A stretch of DNA of 64,000 bases from Desulfovibrio fairfieldensis (lineage in GTDB: Bacteria; Desulfobacterota; Desulfovibrionia; Desulfovibrionales; Desulfovibrionaceae): the NCBI RefSeq assembly GCF_001553605.1, contig NZ_CP014229.1, positions 227,001-291,000 of the forward strand, read 5' to 3'. Of the stretch, positions 32,900 through 41,735 are shown one piece after another (position 1 is the first letter of the stretch; the number at the start of each line of letters is the position of its first letter). The notes below the pieces were generated by a model. It was not told where the DNA came from. It made no database searches and saw only the letters and a list, made by a program, of their open reading frames with translations. The position numbers were made by a program, and so were the translations under genes.

Positions 32900-34561
32900 T
32901 TACAGCGCCACGGCCTGGCCGTCGCCGCGCGGGTCCGACGCTCCCTGCAGCAGGCCGTCCTCGTCGCAGAGAATGGCCCCGGCGTGGCCCATGATTTCCG
33001 TATAGTCCTCGACCATGAGCACGGGCTGGCCGCGACGGCGCAGTTCCTCGGCCACGCTTTCGGGAATGCGGCCTTCCAGCTTGAGGTCGTTGTCGGGCGC
33101 GCCCCAGCTCCGGCCCAGAAGCCAGCGCGGGGCATTGACCGCGTCCTGCGGGGCCAGGCCGAAATCCACAATGCGGGTGGTCAGGGCCGCCAGAGTCTGG
33201 GGCTGGCCCTCGCCGCCCATGCTGCCGTAGACCAGCCGGGGCCTGCCGTCCTTGAGCAGCATGGCCGGGGTCAGGGTGTGCATGGTGCGCTTGCCCGGCT
33301 CCAGGCAGTTGACGTGCGCCGGGTCCAGCGAGAAGGCGCAGCCCCGGTTCTGCAACAGGATGCCGGTGCCCGTGGCCACCATGCCCGAGCCGAATTCGTG
33401 ATAAATGCTCTGGAGCATGGAAACCGCGTTGCCGGCCGCGTCCACCGCGCCCAGCCAGACCGTATCCCCGCCCGGAGCCAGGGGCGGCAGGGGGCCGGAG
33501 CTTTGTTCCAGACGGATGCGCTTGGCCTGCTCCCGGCCGTATTCCGGCGAGAGCAGCCGGTCCAGGGGAATATCCCCAAAGGCCGGGTCCGAAAGCCAGC
33601 GGTCCCGGTCCTGAAAGGCCAGGCGCACGGCTTCCACCATGGCCTGATAGTAGTCGGCGCTGCCTTCGCCCAGCGCGGCCAGATCCAGATTGTTGCAGAT
33701 GTTCAGAATCTCCAGCGCGGCCATGCCCTGACTGTTGGGCGGCGCGCTGCAGGCCGTCAGGTCGCGGTAGGGCACGCGCAGGGGTTCGGCCCAGTCGGCC
33801 TGGTGATCGTCCATGTCTCCCACGGTCAGCAGGCCGCTGTGCAGCATCATGCTGTCCGCAATGGCGCGGGCAATCGAGCCGTGGTAGAATTCATCCGCGC
33901 CGTGTTGGGCCAGACGGGACAGGCTGTCGGCCAGATCGGGCTGGCGCAGGGTCTCGCCCAGGGTGTAGGGACGGCCGTTTTCCTTGCAGAAAACGTCCAG
34001 AAAGGCCGGGAACTGATGCAGGCCGCGCCCCGCGCCCTGCCCGCTGGTGTCCACGGCCAGCCAGTGGGCCAGGGAATGACCCACGGGAAAGCCGTCTTCC
34101 GCGTAGCCGCGCGCCGGGTCCAGCAGCTCCGCCCAGGACAGGGGCGAACCCATGCTTGTCTTGCTCAGTTTGAAGGCCTCATCCCAGCCGGACACCGCGC
34201 CGGGCACGGTGCAGGCCGCCATATAGCCGCGCGCGGGCACGGCTTTGAACCCCCTGGCCGCGTAAAATTCCGGACTGGCCGAGGCGGCCGCGCGGCCGCT
34301 GGCGTTCAGGGCTTTGAGTTCGTCGCGCGCGGCGTCGTAAATCAGCCAGAAACTGTCGCCGCCCAGCCCGCACATGTGCGGGTAGACCACGGACAGCACG
34401 GCTGAAGCGGCAATGGCCGCGTCCACCGCCGTGCCGCCCCGGCGCAGGGCGTCCAGCCCGGCCTGGGAAGCCAGATAGTGGGGCGTGCTGATCATGCCTT
34501 TGCGCCCCAGAGGATTGATGCCGGAGGGAATTGTGGCGGAGTAGCGGACGGTGGTGTTCAT
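32900..34561 (-). CDS. Gamma-glutamyltransferase family (Ntn hydrolase)
   Basis: Encodes 553 aa. The Thr that becomes the N-terminal nucleophile after self-cleavage is present in GGDTVWLGAVDAAGNAVSM, which aligns with the T-T-H-x-S-V-V-D region of E. coli GGT; the neighbouring Thr-His are replaced by Val-Trp. HPHMCGLGGDSFW-like N-terminal block and SMGGEGQPQT near the C-terminus fit the family. No signal peptide is seen, so it is probably cytoplasmic, like YwrD-type members. It may act on gamma-glutamyl amides or related acyl compounds. The start MNTTVRYSATIPSG follows GAGGTG; an upstream extension is unlikely. Confidence 0.87.
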   Translation of the reverse strand: MNTTVRYSATIPSGINPLGRKGMISTPHYLASQAGLDALRRGGTAVDAAIAASAVLSVVYPHMCGLGGDSFWLIYDAARDELKALNASGRAAASASPEFYAARGFKAVPARGYMAACTVPGAVSGWDEAFKLSKTSMGSPLSWAELLDPARGYAEDGFPVGHSLAHWLAVDTSGQGAGRGLHQFPAFLDVFCKENGRPYTLGETLRQPDLADSLSRLAQHGADEFYHGSIARAIADSMMLHSGLLTVGDMDDHQADWAEPLRVPYRDLTACSAPPNSQGMAALEILNICNNLDLAALGEGSADYYQAMVEAVRLAFQDRDRWLSDPAFGDIPLDRLLSPEYGREQAKRIRLEQSSGPLPPLAPGGDTVWLGAVDAAGNAVSMLQSIYHEFGSGMVATGTGILLQNRGCAFSLDPAHVNCLEPGKRTMHTLTPAMLLKDGRPRLVYGSMGGEGQPQTLAALTTRIVDFGLAPQDAVNAPRWLLGRSWGAPDNDLKLEGRIPESVAEELRRRGQPVLMVEDYTEIMGHAGAILCDEDGLLQGASDPRGDGQAVAL

Positions 34562-34763
34562 GCGCACCTCGGGCGGTCTTGCGCCGCGTTTTACGCCTTC
34601 CGGTGGGCCGGAGGCCCTCGAAGGACGATTTTTCAACCATTGCGGCCGGTTGTGAAGATATCCCGTTTCTATAGCTCATCCGTCCGGCTCAGTAAAGGCG
34701 TTGACCCGCATCCCCGGGCCGGTGCGTTGCGCGGACGCCCGCTGTCCGTTACGGCATTCCGGT

Positions 34764-35663
34764 TCAGGACTGAGTCCCGCCGTCCGGGGCCGGGGACCGC
34801 CGCAGCCACTGCGGACCGAGCATGACCACGGCCACGGAAAGGCAGACCAGAGCCACGCCGCACCAGACCGTCAGGGTGGAGGCTTCCTCAAAGACCAGGA
34901 TGCCCACCAGCACGGCGGTGAGCGGTTCCGTGGCGCCCAGCACCGAGGCCAGGGTGGAGCCGATGCGCTGCACGGCCAGAACCAGGGCCAGATTGGAAAT
35001 GACGGCCGTCACCAGGGCCTGGAGACAGATTTGTTCCACCTGCCAGCGACTTTCCAGCCATTGCAGGTTGTCCGTGACCAGGGCGTTGCCCAGCGAGGTC
35101 AGGGTGCTGAAGAGCAACAGCCAGAAGGTGATGATCAGGCCGTCTTTGCAGCGCAGGCGCGCGGCAAAGATGCCGGTGATGTAGAGCGCGTTGCACAGGG
35201 CCGAGAGCAGAGCCAGAAGCAGTCCCGTATCCGTGATGCCCTTGCTGTCCGGGGAGGCGTTGCCCAGCAGAAAGACGCCGCCCAGGGCCAGGAGCACGCC
35301 CAGCGCGGTGGATGGGGAAAAACTCTCGCCGAAGAACACCACCATGAAAAGCATGACCATGACCGGATAGAGAAAGTGGATGGTGGCCGCCACGCCGCTG
35401 GGCAGGTAGGCGAAACTCCAGAAAAAGGTCAGGGCCGCCAGCATGTACATGAGGCTCACCCCGGCCAGCTTGGCGATGTCGCTGCGGCAGGGCGGGAGAA
35501 GACGGCGGCGGGGCAGGAGGATGAGAGCCATGATGACGGTGGCTGTCAGAAAACGGTAGAACAGCACGGATTGCGGGCTGAGGCCGCTGCGCATCAGCGG
35601 GATGCTGAAAAAGGGCGTCAGGCCGAAGGTGGCCGCGGCCAGCAGACTATAGAAAAACCCCAT
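34764..35663 (-). CDS. EamA/DMT-family permease
   Basis: Encodes 299 aa with ten predicted helices in two EamA repeats (first about residues 3-135, second about 148-285), with RFLTATVIMALILL and LGATEPLTAVLVGILVFEE as typical sequence. It is probably a metabolite exporter; the substrate cannot be inferred. The start MGFFYSLLAAATFG was chosen over an upstream frame because the N-terminus then aligns with a DMT helix and GGGAG lies before it. It is separated by 200 bases from the gamma-glutamyltransferase gene downstream. Confidence 0.9.
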   Translation of the reverse strand: MGFFYSLLAAATFGLTPFFSIPLMRSGLSPQSVLFYRFLTATVIMALILLPRRRLLPPCRSDIAKLAGVSLMYMLAALTFFWSFAYLPSGVAATIHFLYPVMVMLFMVVFFGESFSPSTALGVLLALGGVFLLGNASPDSKGITDTGLLLALLSALCNALYITGIFAARLRCKDGLIITFWLLLFSTLTSLGNALVTDNLQWLESRWQVEQICLQALVTAVISNLALVLAVQRIGSTLASVLGATEPLTAVLVGILVFEEASTLTVWCGVALVCLSVAVVMLGPQWLRRSPAPDGGTQS

Positions 35664-35930
35664 GTAGTCTCCCGTCGTTTTGCCGTCGGGGGCTTGGCAA
35701 GCATGTTTTCGGAGGTGGGGGAAGAAAGAGGGACCCTCGTCGGTGCGGCAGCGGAGCGCCGCCGACGTGCGGACGCATATGAGCTGTTGTCCCGCAGCTC
35801 TTGTCGCGCGGGGCGGCATTCCAGCGGGGCAGGGCCTCTGGCGTCATGGATGTGAACGCAGCCAGCCCCTTGGGCAATAGCCCGGAAAATTTTCGGCTGT
35901 CAATGAGCGTTATGAGCAGTGCCGGAGACT

Positions 35931-36005
35931 GATTCCCACAAAAGCAAAGCCCGCCGGGGTCTTGCGAACCTCGGCGGGCTTTGGCGGAATGTGCATTGGT
36001 GGCCC
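35931..36005. repeat. tRNA-tail/terminator repeat, copy A
   Basis: Carries the core AAAAGCAAAGCCCGCCGGGG...CCTCGGCGGGCTTTGGCGGAA and then GCATTGGTGGCCC, closely matching copies at 38332-38432 and 58077-58176. The end resembles the 3' end of the tRNA-CAT gene at 58163. Read on the minus strand the hairpin also ends transcription of the chemoreceptor gene. Probably a relic attachment site. Confidence 0.75.
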
Positions 36006-36019
36006 GTTGTTGGCTGTTG

Positions 36020-38143
36020 TCAGCTCTTTTTCATTTGCTCTATCAGTGCCGTGAGGGCCTGGGCCTGGCCCGACAAATCGGACACGGCGCCCGCGGCCTC
36101 CCGCATCGCCTGGGCGGTTTCTCCGGCAATGGCGTTGACATGGCTGATGGAGCGGTTGATTTCCTCGCTGGTGGCTGACTGCTGTTCGCTGGCCGTGGCG
36201 ATGGCGTGAACCTGATCCGCCGTACTGTCCACCATGCCCACGATTTCCGTCAGGGCTTCGCCGGACTGGTTGACGTAGAGCGTGGCCTCCTCGATGGCCG
36301 CCACGGCGCTGTCCACCTGGGTTCTGCTGGTGGCGGCGCTGTTCTGGATAGCCTTGATGGCGTTGCCCACATCGGTGGTGGAGGTCATGGTTTTTTCCGC
36401 CAAGTTGCGCACTTCGTCGGCCACCACGGCAAAACCCCGCCCGGCGTCGCCGGCTCTGGCGGCTTCGATGGCGGCGTTCAGAGCCAGCAGGTTGGTCTGG
36501 TCCGCGATGTCGGAGATGACGTTCATGATCTGGTTGATGGATTCGGCGTGCCGGGTCAGGGCGCTCATGTCCCCCTTGAGCTCCAGGGATTTTTTCTGAA
36601 CGGCCTGAATGCTGTCCACGGCCTTGTGCACCACGGCAGCGCCGTCAGCGGCCTTGGTCCTGGTGCCGGTGGACGCTTCGGCGGCGGATGCGGCATTGTG
36701 AGCCACTTCCAGCACGGTGGAGTTCATCTCTTCCATGGCCGTGGCGGTTTCAGCGGCCCGGGCCGCCTGCTGGGCGGCGCCGTTTTCGGCCTGACGCACG
36801 CGTTCGGACAGATCGGCCGACGCTCCGGAAATGCCTGCGACAATGCCTTCCAATTGAGCCGCCGCCTGCAGCATGCCTTCCCGTCGGGCCTGTTCGCTCT
36901 GCTTGCGGGCTTCCTCCGCCTGACAGGTGGCTTCGCGGGCGATAGCGGTTTCGCGCTCGGCGGCCTGCTTATGGCTTTCCGCTTCTTTCATTTTTTCAAT
37001 GAGATTGGCGACCATGGTGGAAAGGGCTTGCCCCAGCACGGCCAGTTCGCCTTTGAAGCCGCTCTTGTCGAGCCCGGCCTGGTAATCGCCTCCGGCCACG
37101 GCGGCGGCGTAAGCGGCCACGCGCCTTAAAGGGGCGGACAGGGAGGCGGCAACGAACAGCAGGCCCGCGATAAGGACGGCAATGCCGACGGCGCTGATGA
37201 CGATAGTCCGCCACAATGAGCGATCGGCTTCGGCCATGGCCTGATCAAGCGGCAAGGCCACTTCCAGGGACCAGGCCGGAGAACCTTCCGTCACGGTGAT
37301 GGGCGTGAAGGTGGCCAGGTATTCATGTCCGTCACGGGTCAGCTGGCCGTGATACGGCTTGCCTTGGGTAACGGCTTCGCGGATGGCGGCAGTATTCTCC
37401 GCGGGCAGGGCGTCCAGGCCCTTGCCGGCGACAGGATCGCCCGACGCCACAATGGTGCCCGTATTCGAGAACAGGTTGGCATATCCGGTGCCGTAGGGGG
37501 TGACCTTGGCGATAAGTTCGGACAGTTTGCCCAGGGCGATGTCGATGCCGAACACGCCGAGCACCTTGCCGTTTTCCACCAGCGGCAGGGTGATGGTGGT
37601 CATGAGCACCGGGGGCTGGGCGGCCGGATCAATATACGGCTCGATAAGCGTCAGCTTCCCGGAGGCCTTGGGGGTGGTGTAAAACGACTCGCTCCGCACG
37701 TTGACGCCCGTCACTTCGATGGAGCCGGATTCGCCCAGATACCAGTACATGGCCAGAGAGCCGTCTTCCCCGCTGTACTCGTGGCCCAGGAAGTCGGCGT
37801 CGCGCCCGTCAAACGCGTTTGGCTCCCATACCACCCAAACTCCCTGGTATTCCTTGTTGCCGCCGAGAAAATCACGCAACAGCCCGCCCATGATCGTGCG
37901 GTCGCGGGTGCCTCCGGCATGGAGTGAAACCAGAAGTTTGCCGAATGTGTCGGTGTCGGCGGCGGCTTTGTTGATGACGCCGAGCACTTGCGGCGCCTGT
38001 TCCAGCGCCATGCGAAAGGCTTCCGTCTCGGCGTTTTGCCGGGCTATGGTTTGCGTTCCCCATTGGGAAACAAATGTCAGTGCCATGAACACCAGGACTA
38101 TGAACGGTCCCAGCATAAGCATCATTCTTCCCTTGATCCCCAT
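36020..38143 (-). CDS. Methyl-accepting chemotaxis protein with double-Cache sensor
   Basis: Encodes 707 aa: N-terminal helix (about residues 5-28), periplasmic dCache domain (about 30-300, with [18 protein letters not shown] and [15 protein letters not shown]), second helix (about 312-335), HAMP and a long coiled-coil signalling domain. The conserved hairpin tip [19 protein letters not shown] is intact, so it should control CheA. The start [12 protein letters not shown] has GGAGATGGAGAA upstream. No CheR-docking pentapeptide is seen at the C-terminus. The gene is flanked by copies A and B of the tRNA-tail repeat, and 180 very AT-rich bases lie upstream, suggesting acquisition as cargo. Confidence 0.92.
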   Translation of the reverse strand: MGIKGRMMLMLGPFIVLVFMALTFVSQWGTQTIARQNAETEAFRMALEQAPQVLGVINKAAADTDTFGKLLVSLHAGGTRDRTIMGGLLRDFLGGNKEYQGVWVVWEPNAFDGRDADFLGHEYSGEDGSLAMYWYLGESGSIEVTGVNVRSESFYTTPKASGKLTLIEPYIDPAAQPPVLMTTITLPLVENGKVLGVFGIDIALGKLSELIAKVTPYGTGYANLFSNTGTIVASGDPVAGKGLDALPAENTAAIREAVTQGKPYHGQLTRDGHEYLATFTPITVTEGSPAWSLEVALPLDQAMAEADRSLWRTIVISAVGIAVLIAGLLFVAASLSAPLRRVAAYAAAVAGGDYQAGLDKSGFKGELAVLGQALSTMVANLIEKMKEAESHKQAAERETAIAREATCQAEEARKQSEQARREGMLQAAAQLEGIVAGISGASADLSERVRQAENGAAQQAARAAETATAMEEMNSTVLEVAHNAASAAEASTGTRTKAADGAAVVHKAVDSIQAVQKKSLELKGDMSALTRHAESINQIMNVISDIADQTNLLALNAAIEAARAGDAGRGFAVVADEVRNLAEKTMTSTTDVGNAIKAIQNSAATSRTQVDSAVAAIEEATLYVNQSGEALTEIVGMVDSTADQVHAIATASEQQSATSEEINRSISHVNAIAGETAQAMREAAGAVSDLSGQAQALTALIEQMKKS

Positions 38144-38331
38144 TTCTCCATCTCCTTGTTCCAAAGAAGTAGCGTTCGTTTATAACGGTCAAAATCCAAA
38201 AAAACTAAGGCTGCAACCTAAAAAAATATATGGAGAAATTCATGTATTCAATAAAATATATCCTTCAATCATATAATCATTTGAAATTATAAATAAATTT
38301 CTGAGGAGTCATCAGAAAGGTGAATGTCTCG

Positions 38332-38432
38332 GGCGAACTTCAGCGGAGCGCAATTCCCCATAAAAGCAAAGCCCGCCGGGGTCTTGCGAACCTCGGCGGG
38401 CTTTGACAGAACTTGTGTTGGTGGCCCACCAC
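38332..38432. repeat. tRNA-tail/terminator repeat, copy B (left attachment site)
   Basis: Matches 58077-58176 along about 100 bases, from GGCGAACTYCAGCGGAG through the CCCGCCGGGG/CCTCGGCGG hairpin to TTGGTGGCCCACCA, with a handful of substitutions and one missing G in the tRNA-derived tail. Interpreted as the left end of the integrative element. Confidence 0.82.
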
Positions 38433-38704
38433 CTATTGAATATTCATAATATAATATTGAAATAAATAATGATAAATATTTAACAAAAATTAGTTACCCC
38501 CAAAGTTACCCCTGATTATATTCCGGTGCCCACTGTGCGGGGTCACTCCCTCCTGATCCTTTTGAAAGTAACCCCATGGACGTGGCTAAGATCGACCAAA
38601 CGCAAGAGTCTGAGGGATGAAAGTCCCCGGCAGATAAGAGAATCGGGGGTGACAGAAGGCAAACGCAAGGGCATCCTTTCAAACATTTTCAAACATCAAA
38701 TGCG
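38433..38704. other. AT-rich non-coding left end of the element
   Basis: Holds AT-rich sequence, the AGTTACCCC arm repeats (38493-38513) and, at about 38590-38675, a GC-richer stretch with GAGGGATGAAAGTCCCC and two AAACGCAAG copies that looks like structured RNA or an intron relic. A plus-strand frame here lacks a ribosome site and any recognisable domain. Confidence 0.45.
38493..38513. repeat. Paired AGTTACCCC repeats (possible integrase arm sites), left end
   Basis: Two AGTTACCCC units separated by a few bases. The same pair occurs at the right end at 58027-58047, and an inverted copy lies at about 58004. Such end-located repeats commonly serve as arm-type sites for tyrosine integrases. 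Confidence 0.5.
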
Positions 38705-38733
38705 AAAGCCCCCGCCGCGTGGGCAGGGGCCTT
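38705..38733 (-). terminator. Hairpin terminator at the left operon end
   Basis: On the minus strand an 8-bp GC stem with one mismatch (CCCCTGCC/GGCGGGGG) and loop CACGC is followed by CTTT, 36 bases after the last gene of the leftward operon. Confidence 0.6.
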
Positions 38734-38769
38734 GTGGTGCTAATGGTGGCTTATTCCTTGCCGTGAAGA

Positions 38770-39492
38770 TCAGACGCGAGTAGCCATCTCTTCGCCGTCC
38801 ACCAAGTCTTCCGGCAGCGCGCCAGCCCTGGCGATAGCTACCAGCATGGCGGTGAGCTGCGTCTGGTGGTGTATAGATGCAAGCATATCGCGGGCGGCCT
38901 GGAATTGCTCATGGGCCTGATGCTCAAGCCGGTTAAGAATCAAACTCCATGCTGTGCGGTTACTCCCGGCCAGGAGGCCCTTGGCCGCGATTTTTACGGC
39001 GTGGTGGTATTCGTTCAACGTGTGGCCCAGCCTTTCAATATCCCCGTACAGTGCTTTTTTTTCATTTTGCAGGATCGCAGAGGCATAAATCTTGGCGGGG
39101 TTGATCTTATCCGGCAGTGGGGCGGGCTCCGGTATCAGCTTATCGCTGATCTGATCCAGCAGGGACAGCAAGCGTTCCTTCGTCTGTGCTTGAGCATCGG
39201 GTTCCGCCTGTCCGGACAGCCAGGCCACGGCAGAGGGATAGAGCGCCGGGGTTATGCCCTTGATATCATCCACGCCCAAGGCTTCCGGCAATTCATGAAG
39301 CAGTTCATTGCGGCGGCGGTTGCGCTCCTTGCCCCTGAGGCCGTCAAGCCGGGCTTCGATCAGGGCGTGGAGGGCGGCGCGCTGGGTTTGGGTAAGGCAG
39401 TCTCCGGGCAGAGAATTAATGGGCTTGGCAGGAGAAGGCACCTGGGAATAGGCGTTGTTCTGGGTGGGGGTGGGATTGCTGTTGGTGTTCAT
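38770..39492 (-). CDS. Phage-type protein with antirepressor-like C-terminal module
   Basis: Encodes 240 aa. A Pro/Asn/Gln-rich N-terminus precedes LTQTQRAALHALIEARLDGL and LPEALGVDDIKGITPALYP followed by AVAWLSG, which resemble the C-terminal module of phage antirepressors and regulatory proteins (ORF6C-like, usually ending ...AWL). The remainder is helical (ALYGDIERLGHTLNEYHHAV). It shows no DNA-binding Bro-N domain of its own; a broken Bro-N fragment is at 41310. Last gene of a leftward three-gene unit (40431 to 38770) opposite the repressor. Assignment is tentative. Confidence 0.6.
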   Translation of the reverse strand: MNTNSNPTPTQNNAYSQVPSPAKPINSLPGDCLTQTQRAALHALIEARLDGLRGKERNRRRNELLHELPEALGVDDIKGITPALYPSAVAWLSGQAEPDAQAQTKERLLSLLDQISDKLIPEPAPLPDKINPAKIYASAILQNEKKALYGDIERLGHTLNEYHHAVKIAAKGLLAGSNRTAWSLILNRLEHQAHEQFQAARDMLASIHHQTQLTAMLVAIARAGALPEDLVDGEEMATRV

Positions 39493-39503
39493 GGTGCATC
39501 CCC

Positions 39504-40004
39504 CTATCTGTTGCCCAGTGCGCCAGCCAGCATTTTCAGAGCCAGGGCGGGGTTTTTCTCCCGCTCAAGGTTGCTTGACGGCAGCTCCACCGCCCTGAAT
39601 AATGAGTAGAAAATAAATTCGCTCATAACTTCCCATGCCGGGAACTGTACACGTCTGAGATCAACCCGCTTCAAAATCTCAACATGCAGCTCGCCTATTT
39701 CCTTCATGACATGGCGGTTGAGCTCTTCCACACGTTGCGCCGCACGATCCAGGGCAGCCAAATCGTCCGGGGACAGGGAGAGCAGGGGAGTCCTTAGGGG
39801 CGCGGAAACAGGCAGGGCTTCGGACGGGATGGTGGTCGGGTTGTCGGTGGGGAGCGTGTGTGCCGACGCGGGCAGGGTATGGGTCTGGTCCATCCTGGAC
39901 TTATTCAGTGAATGCAGAGTGGCACGCCGGGCTTGAGGAAGGCGGCCGCCGGGTTGGGGCTGGGCATCGTTCTGGACAGGGGCGGGGTTGGTTTTGGTGC
40001 TCAT
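39504..40004 (-). CDS. Element protein of unknown function
   Basis: Encodes 166 aa. The first third is low complexity, rich in Pro, Thr, Ala and Ser, and begins MSTKTNPAPVQNDAQPQPGG, very like the start of the next gene (MNTNSNPTPTQNNAYSQ), so the two probably arose by duplication or share a leader domain. A helical body (LDRAAQRVEELNRHVMKEIG, HVEILKRVDLRRV) follows. Start set at 40004 by AAAGGAGAATTG. No domain is recognised. Confidence 0.6.
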   Translation of the reverse strand: MSTKTNPAPVQNDAQPQPGGRLPQARRATLHSLNKSRMDQTHTLPASAHTLPTDNPTTIPSEALPVSAPLRTPLLSLSPDDLAALDRAAQRVEELNRHVMKEIGELHVEILKRVDLRRVQFPAWEVMSEFIFYSLFRAVELPSSNLEREKNPALALKMLAGALGNR

Positions 40005-40068
40005 CGTCAATTCTCCTTTGGGGTGCCCGGCAGAGAAAGAGCTTGCTTCCCCTGCCAGGCATACCCAT

Positions 40069-40431
40069 CTACCAGCAGGCCGCCGGGTTGAGGGTCCAAG
40101 GATAGTCAACGCCCGCTTCCACGCCGAAGTCTTCTTCCTCTGCCTGGGCCTCATGACGGGCCACAATTTCCACCGTCAGGCTGAAATCTTCCTGGGCAAA
40201 GTCCTTGCCCTGTTCAAGAGCCTGCTTCTGGTTGTGATAGGGGCCGTTCCATCCGTCTCTGGTCACCACATAGTGGCCGCATTCCAGCGTTCCAAGCTCC
40301 TGTTCATGGGCCAGCAGCATGCGCCGTAGCTTGCGGTTATCGCTCTCAAGCTGCCGGATACGCTCTTCCGCTTCCTGCATGGTGGTGGGAATTGACGGGG
40401 CCGTGAGGTTGTGGGAAATTTCGGTAGCCAT
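40069..40431 (-). CDS. Small coiled-coil element protein, unknown function
   Basis: Encodes 120 aa. An N-terminal coiled coil (AEERIRQLESDNRKLRRMLL) precedes GHYVVTRDGWNGPYHNQKQA and an acidic tail ending PWTLNPAACW. It is the first gene of the leftward unit, whose promoter should lie in the operator-rich gap before the repressor gene. The ribosome site is AAGGAGTGA-like. I do not recognise the family; an early regulatory or host-takeover role is only suggested by position. Confidence 0.6.
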   Translation of the reverse strand: MATEISHNLTAPSIPTTMQEAEERIRQLESDNRKLRRMLLAHEQELGTLECGHYVVTRDGWNGPYHNQKQALEQGKDFAQEDFSLTVEIVARHEAQAEEEDFGVEAGVDYPWTLNPAACW

Positions 40432-40527
40432 GATTCACTCCTTGATCGAGTGGGTTGTGGTTAGGCCCTCGGTTGGTGTTGGTAGCACCGCCGAGGGCTG
40501 TTCTGTTTGGTATTGCCCTTGATGTGA

Positions 40528-40577
40528 TTTTGGTCTAACATAGTGTACCATACTTGGTCAAGTATATTAGACCAAAA
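40528..40577. promoter_or_regulatory. Nested operator region between repressor and leftward unit
   Basis: Outer perfect inverted repeat TTTTGGTCTAA (40528-40538) with TTAGACCAAAA (40567-40577) encloses an inner palindrome ATACTTG-GT-CAAGTAT (40550-40565). It lies just before the repressor ribosome site and between divergent genes, as expected for a lysogeny-style control switch. Confidence 0.75.
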
Positions 40578-40587
40578 AGGAGAAAAA

Positions 40588-40812
40588 ATGTTAGCCTTCA
40601 AAAGTAATATCCGCAAAATAATGGAAGAAAAAAAACTTACGACTAGAAGTGTTGCGGAACAGGCGGGAATATCAAAACAAACCTTGCTGACGGCAAGGAC
40701 AGATGAAGGAATTGCCGAGTGCCGCTTGTCTACCTTGGGCAAGATTGGTTCGGCTCTTGGCGTGAAGACGAAGCGGCTTTATGAGGAGACGGACGGCAAA
40801 GAAGAGGAATAG
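40588..40812 (+). CDS. Small XRE/Cro-C1-type repressor
   Basis: Encodes 74 aa that are almost wholly an HTH_3/Cro-C1 domain: NIRKIMEEKKLTTRSVAEQA, GISKQTLLTARTDEG as recognition helix region, and LSTLGKIGSALGVKTKRLY. The start at 40588 is preceded by AAAAGGAGAAAAA; the in-frame ATG at 40543 lies inside the operator. It probably binds the palindromes just upstream, controlling itself and the leftward unit. It is the minimal size for a phage Cro or repressor. Confidence 0.88.
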   Translation: MLAFKSNIRKIMEEKKLTTRSVAEQAGISKQTLLTARTDEGIAECRLSTLGKIGSALGVKTKRLYEETDGKEEE

Positions 40813-40898
40813 CCCGCTCTGCGCTTCGGGGTGAGAGAGGCGACCTTGACGGAGCAGTACGCCTTGTGGCGTTCCCTGATCGTTGGTAAGAAAATGGC

Positions 40899-41246
40899 AT
40901 GAAAAGGGTTTTACTCTGTATGCTTACGCTCGTTCTTGCCGCGTCTTTTGGCGTGTATCATTGGCATCAGCGAAGGGAAGAAAAGCTTAAAAGTCATGTA
41001 GCATTTGCACTTATTAAAATTGCGTATGGTGTTAATTGGGCGAGAAAAGATTGTGAAGAGCCTGAACAATATGACCATATTCGCCATAAAATATGGCTTC
41101 AAAAATTAGAACTGGGCTGGATTAATCTACAATGCAGGGGAGAAACAGATCGTGCCCGGCCCGCAACACCTCGAAATGACGCTGGCAACAACCTGGACGA
41201 AAAGCTTGAACTCTACGAGGACACCACAAATAACATCCTCAACTAG
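40899..41246 (+). CDS. Small exported or membrane-anchored element protein
   Basis: Encodes 115 aa with an N-terminal hydrophobic helix (KRVLLCMLTLVLAASFGVY) that could be an uncleaved anchor or signal, followed by a charged region with two Cys (DCEEPEQYDHI, LQCRGETDRA). It follows the repressor on the same strand and ends before a clear terminator, which supports it being a real gene. The ribosome site is weak (GGTAAG). Unknown function; a superinfection-immunity or lipoprotein-like cargo role is possible but unsupported. Confidence 0.55.
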   Translation: MKRVLLCMLTLVLAASFGVYHWHQRREEKLKSHVAFALIKIAYGVNWARKDCEEPEQYDHIRHKIWLQKLELGWINLQCRGETDRARPATPRNDAGNNLDEKLELYEDTTNNILN

Positions 41247-41269
41247 CCTTGTGGGTCAAGGATAAACCG

Positions 41270-41303
41270 GGCCGGGAAAGCGTGTGCTGCCCCGGCCTTT
41301 TTT
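41270..41303 (+). terminator. Rho-independent terminator
   Basis: Stem GGCCGGG (41270-41276) with CCCGGCC (41291-41297) is followed by TTTTTT (41298-41303). Confidence 0.85.
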
Positions 41304-41309
41304 GTTCGG

Positions 41310-41705
41310 TTTCAGTCAACGGATGGGCCTCAACAGATTGATACCTTTGACGGCGAACCGTGGTTTGTGGCGAAGGATGTGTGTGAGGTTCTCGGCCTTG
41401 GTAACGTGACTGAGGCATTGCGCGGGTTGGATGAAGATGAAAAGGGGGTCCATATTATAGACACCCCTGGCGGAAAGCAGGAAATGACCATCATCTCCGA
41501 ATCCGGCCTGTATGCTCTGGTCTTCCGCAGCCACAAGCCGGAAGCCCACGTCTTTTCCAAATGGGTTCGTGGTGACGTCCTGCCAGCATATCGCCAAAAT
41601 GGCTTTGTCGGCACGCCGCCCCAAAGCCGTGTGGGGCCGTTGCCGCGCCCCCGCCCTTGCCTGAAATGTAGTTTCAATCCAGCCTCCGCACGGAAGGCGA
41701 CTTGA
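41310..41705 (+). pseudogene. Truncated Bro-N antirepressor fragment
   Basis: In-frame sequence from about QQIDTFDGEPWFVAKDV through VCEVLGLGNVTEALRGLDED, IISESGLYALVFRSHKPEAH and FSKWVRGDVLPAYRQNGF is a nearly complete Bro-N domain of phage antirepressors. No start codon exists upstream: the reading frame runs back into the terminator at 41270 and stops. After YRQNGF the homology ends abruptly and an unrelated tail follows to 41705. Both ends are therefore lost, and the matching C-terminal module may be the stand-alone gene at 38770. Confidence 0.8.
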
Positions 41706-41729
41706 CTTCTGTAGCTGAATAGCTACATT
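41702..41729 (+). promoter_or_regulatory. Promoter with embedded operator of the toxin-antitoxin pair
   Basis: TTGACT (41702-41707) and TACATT (41724-41729) with a 16-base spacer form a sigma70-like promoter. A perfect palindrome GTAGCT-GAAT-AGCTAC (41711-41726) occupies the spacer, as expected for autorepression by a HigA-type antitoxin. Confidence 0.65.
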
Positions 41730-41735
41730 CCTCAT

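Noticed and set aside
38526..38783. 85-codon plus-strand frame at the left end of the element
   Set aside because: No ribosome site or domain; it runs through a terminator and into the opposite gene.
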